Of a stretch of DNA of 12,756 nucleotides, positions 1 to 6,773 are shown piece after piece; within the stretch, counting starts at the first letter, position 1; every line of letters starts with the position of its first letter. The stretch is from Desulfovibrio oxyclinae DSM 11498 (lineage in GTDB: Bacteria; Desulfobacterota; Desulfovibrionia; Desulfovibrionales; Desulfovibrionaceae): positions 46,896 to 59,651 of the forward strand of contig NZ_AQXE01000010.1 of assembly GCF_000375485.1 (NCBI RefSeq), in the 5' to 3' direction. The notes under the pieces are model-generated. The model was not told where the DNA came from. It searched no databases and was given only the letters and a program-made list of their open reading frames with translations. The position numbers were made by a program, and so were the translations under genes.

Positions 1-557
1 TATGCGTCGGTGCCATTCTCACCCAGAATACCGCGTGGACCAACGTCGAAAAGGCGATTGCTGCCCTTCAGGAGGCGGAGTGCATGGAGCCACAGGCCAT
101 GTACGCCTTACCCCCCGAAGAACTCGCCGTCCTTATTCGACCGGCTGGTTATTTCAACATAAAAGCCGCACGGCTGCGCGGGTTTCTTGAACTTCTTCGG
201 GACCGCTGCGACTGGAATCTTGCGGCGTTTGATGACTTCGAAACCGGAGAGCTTCGCAAAACCCTGCTTTCAGTCAAAGGGATCGGTCCGGAAACAGCCG
301 ATTCCATGCTCCTTTATGCCTTTGGCAGACCCGTTTTCGTGGTGGATGCCTACACTGCAAGGATGTTTGCGAGACACGGCATGGTTTCTGAGGAAGTCGA
401 GTATCATGAGCTACAGGCTCTTTTCATGGACGCTCTGGATCAGGATGTGGCACTGTACAACGAATTTCATGCATTGATCGTGCGCACGGGCAAGGACTGG
501 TGTAAAAAGAAAGCACCGCTTTGTGAAACCTGCCCACTCAAGACATTTCTGGATTAG
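1..557 (+). CDS. Endonuclease III-like HhH-GPD DNA glycosylase (5' partial)
   Basis: Base-excision repair glycosylase of the endonuclease III superfamily, cut by the left window edge; the first whole codon is at 3. The reading frame is open from the edge, and the residues before the Met at 84 (VGAILTQNTAWTNVEKAI) are the conserved HhH-GPD N-terminal helix, so that Met is internal. The helix-hairpin-helix reads VKGIGPETADS and the catalytic Asp is in VVDAYTARMF (codon 345-347). The position of the E. coli Nth catalytic Lys120 is Glu here (codon 291-293), exactly 18 residues before the Asp as in Nth. This suggests a monofunctional glycosylase without beta-lyase activity, resembling Helicobacter MagIII-type 3-methyladenine glycosylases or the COG2231 group. 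The C-terminus has Cys-X6-Cys-X2-Cys (501, 522, 531), but the fourth cluster position is Leu. The stop codon directly abuts the next ATG. Family call is firm; substrate is not known. Confidence 0.9.
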   Translation, partial: CVGAILTQNTAWTNVEKAIAALQEAECMEPQAMYALPPEELAVLIRPAGYFNIKAARLRGFLELLRDRCDWNLAAFDDFETGELRKTLLSVKGIGPETADSMLLYAFGRPVFVVDAYTARMFARHGMVSEEVEYHELQALFMDALDQDVALYNEFHALIVRTGKDWCKKKAPLCETCPLKTFLD

Positions 558-1664
558 ATGCAGCATTCCAACCGGTTGATTATCATATTCCTCGCTATCT
601 TCGCCGTTGCGGCCTTCGGGACGCATGCCATGGCTCAGGCGGTGCACAAGCAATTGCAGGAAAAGCAGCAGGAAGCCGACCGGACGGAACAGCTCATGAA
701 ACGCCTCAAGGCGCGTGAGGGCGGTCTTTCGCAAAAGCTGCGCGATATTCGTTCACGCATGAAGACCTTGCTGCCGGAGGTCCGTGCGCAAGAAGCCGAG
801 CTGCATAAGATTCGCGAACATGAGCATGAAGCGCGCAAGGAGCATTACGAGCTCGACGCCAAGCGCAAACAGTTGCTCTCCGAGCTGCAAAATCTCGTCA
901 AATCAATTTGGCCGGTGCACCTGACGAATTTACGGGCCCAGCTTGGCAACATTGCGAGCTGGGACAGCGCGGACCGTCGGTTCACATGGCTGGCCGAGGT
1001 GTACGGCGCGACACGCGAAAAATTCGTGGCGGTCCGCGAGACCACCGAAAAGCTGGCAAAGAATCTGGAACGGCAGAAACTGCTTGAAAAAGAGGCCGAA
1101 GCGCAGCTCAAGCGGGTGAACGCCTCCAAGGACAGGCTGCTTCGGGACAAGCTGGCTCTTCGACGCGAACTGCGTAACGTCAGGGAGAAAAAGCAGGATC
1201 TTGAAAGCCAGCTCAAGGGTATCCTTGCGGACATCAAGACGCTCAACTACCGCCTCCAGACGCAGAAGACCAAGAATTTCAAACACTATAAACGTGCTCT
1301 GCCCTGGCCTGCCGCAGGCTCCGTTGCAGCCGGGTTCAGCCCTTCAGCCACTCCACCTCGGCGTGGACTTGCCATCGAAACCGGTGACCAGGAAGAGGTG
1401 CGCTCCGTATTCTGGGGCAAAGTGGTGCACAATGACCTACTTCGCGGCTTTGGGCAGGTGGTTATCGTTTACCATGGGTTTGACTATTACAGCCTCTATG
1501 CCTTCATGTCCGAAACGTTTGTTCAAACCGGACAGGAAGTGGAGAAGGATGAACCCATCGGAAAAACCGGGTATTACCCGCTCGTGGGCGGGCCCGGGCT
1601 GTATTTTGAATTGCGTTTTCACCAAAAACCCATTAATCCAAAGCATTGGTTAACTTCTCGATAA
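558..1664 (+). CDS. envC: EnvC-like murein hydrolase activator (degenerate LytM/M23 domain)
   Basis: Periplasmic LytM factor of 368 residues. Residues 1-26 form a signal peptide with a likely cut after AMA. Residues about 30-240 are a long charged coiled coil rich in Glu, Lys, Arg and Leu, interrupted near 115-150. Residues about 248-366 form a LytM/peptidase M23 fold. The M23 metal and catalytic residues are missing: the HxxxD region reads RRGLAIET, the His of the YxHL motif is Phe (YAFM), and the HLH motif is GLY (GPGLYFEL). This is the EnvC pattern, where the protein activates cell-wall amidases during septum splitting instead of cutting murein itself. E. coli EnvC is controlled by FtsEX; no ftsE or ftsX is in this window. 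The ATG follows the upstream TAG with no spacer and no clear Shine-Dalgarno site, suggesting translational coupling. The downstream genes are also envelope-directed. Role by family; amidase partner not visible. Confidence 0.88.
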   Translation: MQHSNRLIIIFLAIFAVAAFGTHAMAQAVHKQLQEKQQEADRTEQLMKRLKAREGGLSQKLRDIRSRMKTLLPEVRAQEAELHKIREHEHEARKEHYELDAKRKQLLSELQNLVKSIWPVHLTNLRAQLGNIASWDSADRRFTWLAEVYGATREKFVAVRETTEKLAKNLERQKLLEKEAEAQLKRVNASKDRLLRDKLALRRELRNVREKKQDLESQLKGILADIKTLNYRLQTQKTKNFKHYKRALPWPAAGSVAAGFSPSATPPRRGLAIETGDQEEVRSVFWGKVVHNDLLRGFGQVVIVYHGFDYYSLYAFMSETFVQTGQEVEKDEPIGKTGYYPLVGGPGLYFELRFHQKPINPKHWLTSR

Positions 1665-1682
1665 AACTAAGCGGGCTCTTGC

Positions 1683-1694
1683 TTCGGGCCCGAA
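1683..1694. repeat. 12-bp perfect palindrome between envC and ctpA
   Basis: TTCGGGCCCGAA is self-complementary and lies in the 55-base gap before the S41 peptidase gene, 14 bases ahead of its GGGAGG ribosome-binding site. It has no loop, so it would fold poorly as RNA without opening its centre; a protein-binding site or chance are equally possible. No T tract follows, so it is not a terminator. Confidence 0.35.
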
Positions 1695-1719
1695 AGCTCC
1701 CCCACCACGGGAGGACCTG

Positions 1720-3003
1720 ATGAGAATCACTCTTTGGCTGGCCACGGCCCTTCTTCTCTTCGCACTCGCGGTTTCCCCGGGACCGAGCGTCGCGGGTAAG
1801 GATCCGGATAGATTTCAGGTTTTGAGCCGTTTCAGCCAGGTTCTTGAGCTGGTCGGAGAACAGTACGTCAATCCCATCTCCCGCGAGGAGCTCATCGATG
1901 ACGCACTCAAGGGCATGCTTGAACAGCTCGACCCGCACTCCAACTATCTGACACCCGCCGAATTCTCCGGAATGCAGGAAAGCACCAGCGGTGAATTCAG
2001 CGGCATCGGCATAGAAATCAGCATGGAGAACAATCGCCTGACAGTGGTCACTCCCATTGAGGACACCCCGGCGTATGAAGCGGGACTGAAGGCCGGGGAC
2101 GTCATCCTCGAAATCGACGGCACCCCCACCTACGACATGACCCTGAACGACGCGGTCAAACTGATCCGCGGCGAAAAGGGCACCACCGTCACGCTGAACA
2201 TACTGCATGAAGGCGCTGAAGCCTCCGAAGATATCGACATCGTGCGCGGCACCGTGCCCATTGTGAGCGTTAAGACGCACAGCCTCGGCGACGGCTACAT
2301 GCTGGTTCGTCTCACCCGCTTCAACGAAAACACCACCCGCGTGCTTCGTGAGGGAATCCGGGACTTCCAGAAGGATGGCTCCGAACTCAAGGGTGTGGTT
2401 CTCGACCTGCGCAACAACCCGGGCGGCGTTCTGGGACAGGCCGTTTCCGTGGCCGACACCTTTATCGAGGACGGCCTGCTCGTCTACGTGCAGGGTCGCG
2501 ACGAAAACAACCGTCAGGATTACTTCGCCACACGCAAAAGTGACGATGTTACCGTGCCGCTGGTGACGGTCATCAACTCCGGTTCCGCTTCCGCCGCCGA
2601 AATCGTGGCGGGTGCGCTGCAGGATCACGACCGCTCCCTGCTCATCGGGGAACGCTCCTTCGGCAAGGGCTCGGTGCAGTCGCTCTACCCTCTCCCCGGC
2701 GGAGCAGGCATCAAGCTGACCACCGCCCTGTACTACACTCCGAGCGGGCGCTCCATTCAGGCCACAGGTATTGAACCCGACCTGACCATCCCCTTCATTC
2801 AACCGACTGAAAAGGATGATGATCGCCCCCACCGCTTCTTCCGCGAGAAGGACCTGAGCGGCCATCTGGAAAACGTTAACGGTGACAAGGTCCACAAGAA
2901 GGCCGTCTCCGAAAAGGTCGCCGAAATGCTCAGGCGCGACAACCAGCTGCGCATGGCTCTGGAACTGGTCAAGAAGCTGCCCAAGCTTCGCAGCATCAAG
3001 TAA
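1720..3003 (+). CDS. ctpA: S41 family C-terminal processing peptidase (CtpA/Prc-like)
   Basis: Periplasmic serine protease of 427 residues that trims or degrades envelope proteins from their C-termini. Residues 1-26 are a signal peptide (cut near SVAG). A helical region carrying LDPHSNYLTPAEF is followed by a PDZ domain at about 92-165 (GIGIEI, then AGLKAGDVILEIDG), then the S41 catalytic core at about 185-360. The catalytic Ser is Ser291 in SGSASAAEI and the Lys is Lys316 in GERSFGKGSVQ. Their 25-residue spacing matches the plant and algal D1 processing protease, and Gln320 is also present. The tail from 360 is charged. The start has a GGGAGG site at 1709-1714, five bases upstream. In other bacteria Ctp proteases control murein hydrolases and their regulators, so placement beside envC suggests processing of LytM or amidase factors; that link is inference. 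Confidence 0.95.
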   Translation: MRITLWLATALLLFALAVSPGPSVAGKDPDRFQVLSRFSQVLELVGEQYVNPISREELIDDALKGMLEQLDPHSNYLTPAEFSGMQESTSGEFSGIGIEISMENNRLTVVTPIEDTPAYEAGLKAGDVILEIDGTPTYDMTLNDAVKLIRGEKGTTVTLNILHEGAEASEDIDIVRGTVPIVSVKTHSLGDGYMLVRLTRFNENTTRVLREGIRDFQKDGSELKGVVLDLRNNPGGVLGQAVSVADTFIEDGLLVYVQGRDENNRQDYFATRKSDDVTVPLVTVINSGSASAAEIVAGALQDHDRSLLIGERSFGKGSVQSLYPLPGGAGIKLTTALYYTPSGRSIQATGIEPDLTIPFIQPTEKDDDRPHRFFREKDLSGHLENVNGDKVHKKAVSEKVAEMLRRDNQLRMALELVKKLPKLRSIK

Positions 3004-3021
3004 AGACAATACATCACGCCG

Positions 3022-4338
3022 ATGAACGACGAATACAAAGGACCTGAAGAGGTTCAGGAACAGGAAGGCAATAAGGGCCGGTGGAGCGACAAGCTCCTCC
3101 GGCCCGTCCCCATCGCGGCTACCGCAGTGGCCCTGTGCCTTTTGGTCACGCTGTTCGTTTTTATCAGCCTGAGGTCGGCCCCTGATGCCGCCCTTCCGCC
3201 CTCCGGGGTCGAGGTGGCCACCGACAACGCCACTGCATCGGAAAACATGAATGCAGGACGTGCCTATGAAGAGCCGCAAGGGCCCGGAATTGCCGAACAG
3301 GTCCGTCTGGTCGATTTTTCTCTTCTCGAAGCCCTGAAAGTCCATGAAACCGATTTCAGCGAACTGCATCTCGACGACGTAGAGGTACGTTCGCACGAAG
3401 GCGAGGACTACCACTTCCAGAAAATGACGCTCCCGGAGCCTGAAGACATCAGTGATTTTCTTGCTGACCTGCACACGGCGCTTGAGCGGCGTCTTTCCCG
3501 CGCACAGGTTGAAAAAAGGGGGAGCGATCTCGTCAGCATCAGTGTTGACGGCGTGCAGACGCACACCATTACCTTCTCCCATAAACCGAAGGCGCCACTG
3601 CTTGGCGACGGAGCTCCGCAGGGGCCGATCATGGCCGTGGTCATCGATGACGTTGGCGAAAACCTGTATCTGCTGCGCAGGATGCTCAAGCTCGACATCC
3701 CCCTTGCCTATGCTGTCTGGCCGCACAGCACACACACTTTTGAGTCCGCCCGGCTGATACGCGAATCCGGTAATCCCCTGCTGATTCATTTTCCGATGCA
3801 GCCTCAGGGGTGGCCTGAGACCAACCCCGGTAAAGGGGCAGTTTTCACGGATATGACCGCCGATCAGATCAAGAGAATCGTCAGGGAGAATCTTGAGCTG
3901 GTCCCCGGAGCGCAGGGTGTGAACAACCACATGGGCTCGGCTTTCACGGAGTTTTACACCGGAATGAAAGTCGTGCTCAACGAGCTTGATCAACAAGGGC
4001 TGTTCTTTCTGGACAGCCGCACCACCTCGCGCTCCGCAGGCCGCAAGGCGGCGCGCAAGGTTGGCATTCCGTTCTACCGTCGTGACGTGTTCATAGACAA
4101 CACCCGAGACGTTCAGGCAATCATCCTTCAGCTCAAGAAAGCGGAACGGATCGCCCGAAAGCATGGCATGGCAATAGCCATCGGACACCCCCATAAGGAA
4201 ACGGTTGCCGCCCTCGAAAAGTGGCAGGCTAGCCTTGACGGAAAGGTTTCCATCGTTCCCATCACTCAGATTTCCCCGGAATTCAAAGAGCAGGCGCCGA
4301 TCGTCTCCCTTGGAACAACTCCGACAGAGACTCCATAG
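3022..4338 (+). CDS. Divergent polysaccharide deacetylase family protein (YibQ/DUF610-like)
   Basis: Protein of 438 residues with a short polar cytoplasmic N-terminus, one membrane helix at about 29-50, a low-complexity stalk, and a periplasmic NodB-like domain at about 203-420. The residues conserved in this family are present: Asp209 and Asp210 (VVIDDVG), His303 (NNHMGS), Asp331 (FLDSRT), the RRDVFIDN segment and His389 (IGHPH). This fits a metal-dependent carbohydrate deacetylase fold, but the substrate of this family is not settled, and a glycan or peptidoglycan target is an inference from location. The gene starts 18 bases after the S41 peptidase stop, with no good Shine-Dalgarno site, so it is probably read from the same transcript. 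The same neighbour order (EnvC-like, Ctp, divergent deacetylase) is familiar to me from other proteobacteria, which supports a joint envelope role. No obvious terminator follows. Confidence 0.9.
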   Translation: MNDEYKGPEEVQEQEGNKGRWSDKLLRPVPIAATAVALCLLVTLFVFISLRSAPDAALPPSGVEVATDNATASENMNAGRAYEEPQGPGIAEQVRLVDFSLLEALKVHETDFSELHLDDVEVRSHEGEDYHFQKMTLPEPEDISDFLADLHTALERRLSRAQVEKRGSDLVSISVDGVQTHTITFSHKPKAPLLGDGAPQGPIMAVVIDDVGENLYLLRRMLKLDIPLAYAVWPHSTHTFESARLIRESGNPLLIHFPMQPQGWPETNPGKGAVFTDMTADQIKRIVRENLELVPGAQGVNNHMGSAFTEFYTGMKVVLNELDQQGLFFLDSRTTSRSAGRKAARKVGIPFYRRDVFIDNTRDVQAIILQLKKAERIARKHGMAIAIGHPHKETVAALEKWQASLDGKVSIVPITQISPEFKEQAPIVSLGTTPTETP

Positions 4339-4450
4339 CCCGCTTGTCCGAACCTGCATTCAAAACCTTTTAATTGCATAATATTTTACCAGCTCTAGAC
4401 TTTCTCAAATTTTTCTCTTGATGAAAAAAGAGTCGGAAAAAGCGCAATCC

Positions 4451-4479
4451 TTGCAAAGGCGGCACGTGGCGTGTAGAGA
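4451..4479 (+). promoter_or_regulatory. Possible sigma-70-type promoter for fliM
   Basis: TTGCAA (4451-4456) and TAGAGA (4474-4479) are separated by 17 bases. The -35 matches the consensus at 4 of 6 positions and the -10 at only 3 of 6. It is the best correctly spaced pair I could find in the gap, but it is weak. TACAAT at 4543-4548 is a better -10 without a matching -35. Confidence 0.25.
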
Positions 4480-4540
4480 AAAGGTAGTGGTTTGTTCCGG
4501 TTATGCAGTTTCCTGGAATGAAAAACGGTCCGCTTCTTGC

Positions 4541-4579
4541 TTTACAATGCCGTGACCGTGTAAAAGATGACGGTGACGG
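4541..4579 (+). repeat. Overlapping inverted repeats in the fliM leader
   Basis: Arms CCGTGACCGT (4550-4559) and ACGGTGACGG (4570-4579) pair at 9 of 10 positions with one G-G mismatch and a 10-base loop. A second inverted repeat, TTTACA (4541-4546) with TGTAAA (4559-4564), overlaps it and uses the loop of the first, so the two cannot form together. The repeat ends 33 bases before the fliM ATG. No T tract follows, so it is not a terminator; an operator or a leader-RNA structure is possible. Confidence 0.5.
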
Positions 4580-4612
4580 TTTCGCGAACAGAACGATGCA
4601 CAGGGATGCCGA

Positions 4613-5590
4613 ATGAGCAAGATTCTTGAACAAGATGAAGTCGATGCCCTGCTCCGGGGACTCTCGGGAGGGGATGTCGAAACCGAGGCGGAGCTGCCGG
4701 AAGACGATTCCGGGGTCGTATCATTCGACCTCGCGAACCAGGACAGGATCATCCGAGGGCGGATGCCGGTTCTGGAAATCGTCAACGACCGCTTTGCCCG
4801 GCTCTGCACCAATGCGCTGGCCAACACCATGCGCAAACGGGTGGACATCAACCCGATCTCCATCGACATGTCCAAGTTTGGCGACTTCATGCGTTCCCTG
4901 CCGGTTCCGACCTCCATCTCCATCTTCAAAATGGATCCCCTTCGCGGGAACGCCCTGCTCGTGGTTGATTCCCGACTCGTCTTTGCCCTCGTTGAAAACT
5001 TCTTCGGCGGCGCAGGCAGCCAGCCCAAGGTCGAAGGCCGCGATTTCACGCCCATTGAGCAGGCCATTGTCGAGAAGGTCGTACTCATCGCGCTCAACAA
5101 CATGGAGGAGTCCTGGCAACCGGTGCACGAGGTGCATATCGAAATGGTACGCACCGAGGTGAACCCGCAGTTCGCTGCCATTGTTCCGCCCTCTGACGTG
5201 GTCATCGTCATCACCTTTGAGGTCGAGCTTGAGAACGCCATCGGCTCGCTGATCGTCTGCCTGCCTTACGCCACCATGGAGCCCATCCGCTCCAAACTGC
5301 ACGCCTCCTTCCAGTCCGAGCGCCTCGAAGTGGACCACGTGTGGATCAACCGCTTCAAGGAGCGGCTCATGGACACGCCGGTGGAAATGGTGGTCCGCCT
5401 CGGCAAGACAACTATAACCGGCCGCCAGCTGTTGAACCTTGAAGAGGGCGACATCATGCTGCTCGACACCGACGAGGACAACCTGCTCGAAGCCGAGATC
5501 GAGGGCGTAAAGAAGTTCTATGGCCTGCCCGGACGGGTCAAGGGCAACAAGGCCTTCAAGGTCTCGAAGGAAGAGGACATCAGATTCTGA
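4613..5590 (+). CDS. fliM: Flagellar motor switch protein FliM
   Basis: C-ring (switch complex) protein of 325 residues, the normal length, that binds phosphorylated CheY and with FliG and FliN sets rotor direction. Residues 4-14 (ILEQDEVDALL) are the N-terminal CheY-P binding peptide. A variable linker follows, then the CheC-like middle domain at about 40-230 with the GGxG loop at 132-135 (FFGGAGSQ), which contacts FliG. The C-terminal SpoA/FliN-like domain spans about 245-320 (VEMVVRLGKTTITGRQLLNLEEGDI). The ATG has AGGGA at 4602-4606, six bases upstream. No other flagellar or chemotaxis gene is in the window, so fliM appears to be a single-gene unit between an envelope operon and an ABC importer. 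A weak hairpin follows the stop. Motility is implied, not shown. Confidence 0.97.
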   Translation: MSKILEQDEVDALLRGLSGGDVETEAELPEDDSGVVSFDLANQDRIIRGRMPVLEIVNDRFARLCTNALANTMRKRVDINPISIDMSKFGDFMRSLPVPTSISIFKMDPLRGNALLVVDSRLVFALVENFFGGAGSQPKVEGRDFTPIEQAIVEKVVLIALNNMEESWQPVHEVHIEMVRTEVNPQFAAIVPPSDVVIVITFEVELENAIGSLIVCLPYATMEPIRSKLHASFQSERLEVDHVWINRFKERLMDTPVEMVVRLGKTTITGRQLLNLEEGDIMLLDTDEDNLLEAEIEGVKKFYGLPGRVKGNKAFKVSKEEDIRF

Positions 5591-5630
5591 TTCCATCCTG
5601 ATCCACCTTTGTCAGCCTTCACTTGCACAG

Positions 5631-5647
5631 CCTCGTGACCGAGGTTT
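5631..5647 (+). terminator. Possible weak terminator after fliM
   Basis: CCTCG (5631-5635), loop TGAC, CGAGG (5640-5644), then TTT followed by a pyrimidine-rich but C-containing run. The stem is only 5 bp, or 7 if a G-T and an A-T pair are added outside. The T tract is short, so termination is likely inefficient if real. Confidence 0.4.
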
Positions 5648-5662
5648 CCCCTCTCTTGATAC

Positions 5663-5727
5663 TTGACTTTCTTCGCTCCTTGATGTCGTGATACGCCATA
5701 CCTATCCGCCATTTTAAGGAGAGAATA
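5663..5727 (+). promoter_or_regulatory. Probable promoter/leader region of the ABC transporter operon
   Basis: TTGACT at 5663-5668 is a 5-of-6 match to a -35 box, but no good -10 lies 16-18 bases further on; TTGATG (5680-5685) with TATCCG (5703-5708) has 17-base spacing but only a half -10 match. The region ends in a strong Shine-Dalgarno sequence, AAGGAG at 5716-5721, six bases before the ATG. No T-box or other riboswitch that I can recognise is present. Confidence 0.3.
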
Positions 5728-6675
5728 ATGAAACGCATCATCGTCGCGCTTTGCCTGACCCTGCTCATGGCAACAGGCGCCGCAGCCGGAGAGTCCCGCC
5801 TCATTTCCATCACCCAGATCGTTGAACATCCCTCCCTCGATGCCATGCGTCAGGGATTCAAGGACAGGATCATCGAACTCGGCATCGACGCCGAATTCAA
5901 GGAACATATCGCTCAGGGCAACCCCGCCACCAGCGTGCAGATCGCCAACCAGATCAAGGGCGAGCAGCCCGACCTCGTGCTGGCGATCACCACGCCTTCC
6001 GCACAGCACGCGGTGCAGAAGATCAAGGACCGCCCCATCGTCTTCACAGGCGTCACCGATCCGGTCGGTGCAGGCATCGTGGCCCATCTGGACAAGCCGG
6101 GCGGCAACGTCACCGGCATGACCGACATGAGCCCCATGCACAAGCACCTCAACCTCGTGCAGGACTTCATGCCCGAACTGGAAAGCCTCGGCGTCATCTA
6201 CAATGCCGGCGAACCCAACTCCGTGACCCTGATCAACCTGCTCAAGGGATTTGCCAAGAAAGAGGGCGTGACCATCGAAGAAGCCACCATCGCCAACTCT
6301 TCCGGCGTGTATCAGGCGGCCAAGAGCCTTGTGGGACGCGCGGACGCCATTTACATCCCGCTGGACAACACCGCCATTTCCGCTCTTGAATCCGCCATCA
6401 AGGTCTGTCGTCAGAACCGCATCCCCCTGTTCACCGGCGATACCGACTCCGTTCGCCGCGGTTCGATCGCCGCGCTGGCCATCGATTATCGTCAGATGGG
6501 CATCCAGACCGCTGACATCGCCGCCAGAATTTTGAATGAAGGTGCCGATCCGGCCGAAATGCCGGTGGAAACCATCAAGCGGCTTCAGCTTTACGTGAAC
6601 CCCGGCGCAGCCGAATCCATGGGTCTTGAAATTCCGGCCGAGATGCTTGAAAAGGCCGATGAGGTCGTGAAGTAA
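5728..6675 (+). CDS. ABC transporter substrate-binding protein (ABC_sub_bind/TrpX-like)
   Basis: Periplasmic solute-binding protein of 315 residues, a typical family length. Residues 1-20 are a signal peptide ending ATGAAA; there is no lipobox Cys, so it should be soluble in the periplasm. The mature part is the two-lobed ABC_sub_bind (PF04392) fold, with family segments DRPIVFTGVTDPVGAGIV, GGNVTGMTD, LGVIYNAGEPNS, DAIYIPLDNT, PLFTGDTDSVRRG and ALAIDYRQMG. Relatives in Firmicutes include TrpX, linked to tryptophan or other aromatic uptake, but no amino-acid pathway gene or T-box here supports a specific ligand. The permease and ATPase follow on the same strand, separated from this gene by a strong terminator. 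A strong ribosome-binding site (AAGGAG) marks the start. Family call is firm; ligand unknown. Confidence 0.92.
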   Translation: MKRIIVALCLTLLMATGAAAGESRLISITQIVEHPSLDAMRQGFKDRIIELGIDAEFKEHIAQGNPATSVQIANQIKGEQPDLVLAITTPSAQHAVQKIKDRPIVFTGVTDPVGAGIVAHLDKPGGNVTGMTDMSPMHKHLNLVQDFMPELESLGVIYNAGEPNSVTLINLLKGFAKKEGVTIEEATIANSSGVYQAAKSLVGRADAIYIPLDNTAISALESAIKVCRQNRIPLFTGDTDSVRRGSIAALAIDYRQMGIQTADIAARILNEGADPAEMPVETIKRLQLYVNPGAAESMGLEIPAEMLEKADEVVK

Positions 6676-6705
6676 CAGGCGTTGCGAAAAGAACATAATG
6701 ACGAT

Positions 6706-6739
6706 ACAAGGCGCGTTGTCGGACGCGCCTTGTTTTTTT
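6706..6739 (+). terminator. Strong intrinsic terminator inside the ABC operon
   Basis: Perfect 10-bp stem, ACAAGGCGCG (6706-6715) and CGCGCCTTGT (6724-6733), with an 8-base loop and a run of seven T (6733-6739, the first T belonging to the stem). It lies between the binding-protein gene and the permease gene, 30 bases after the first stop and 34 before the next ATG. The likely effect is partial termination, giving more binding protein than membrane components. CGCGCC is repeated at 6741-6746 just after the T run. Confidence 0.9.
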
Positions 6740-6773
6740 GCGCGCCGCCTCAAAGGACAGGAAGAAAGCTCAC

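Larger units (their letters stand above)
4339..4612. other. Non-coding region before fliM
   Basis: A 274-base stretch, AT-rich in its first half and with no credible gene. It begins after the deacetylase stop without a recognisable terminator. It holds a weak promoter-like pair (4451-4479), a better isolated -10-like hexamer (TACAAT, 4543-4548), and overlapping inverted repeats at 4541-4579, described separately. No sigma-54 site with correct GG-N10-GC spacing was found, although many flagellar genes use one. Confidence 0.6.

Noticed and set aside
1633..4359. A 908-codon open frame on the minus strand
   Set aside because: It lies wholly antisense to the S41 peptidase and deacetylase genes, which have clear families, motifs and start signals. 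The antisense translation shows no recognisable domain and is a by-product of GC-rich codon use.
4458..4474. Sigma-54-like GGCAC element ahead of fliM
   Set aside because: The GC that should follow GG by ten bases is absent, so the -12 element is missing.
5591..5727. A possible cyclic-di-GMP riboswitch between fliM and the ABC genes
   Set aside because: A short stretch resembles part of the GEMM core, but the conserved upstream half and the paired helices are not there.
5518..6753. A 411-codon open frame on the minus strand
   Set aside because: Antisense to the end of fliM and the whole binding-protein gene, spans the intrinsic terminator, and its translation is a His/Asp/Gly-rich shadow with no family likeness.
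6738..6773. Upstream TTG start for the permease
   Set aside because: The TTG lies in the terminator T run and has no ribosome-binding site; the ATG at 6774 has one and begins at the family position.
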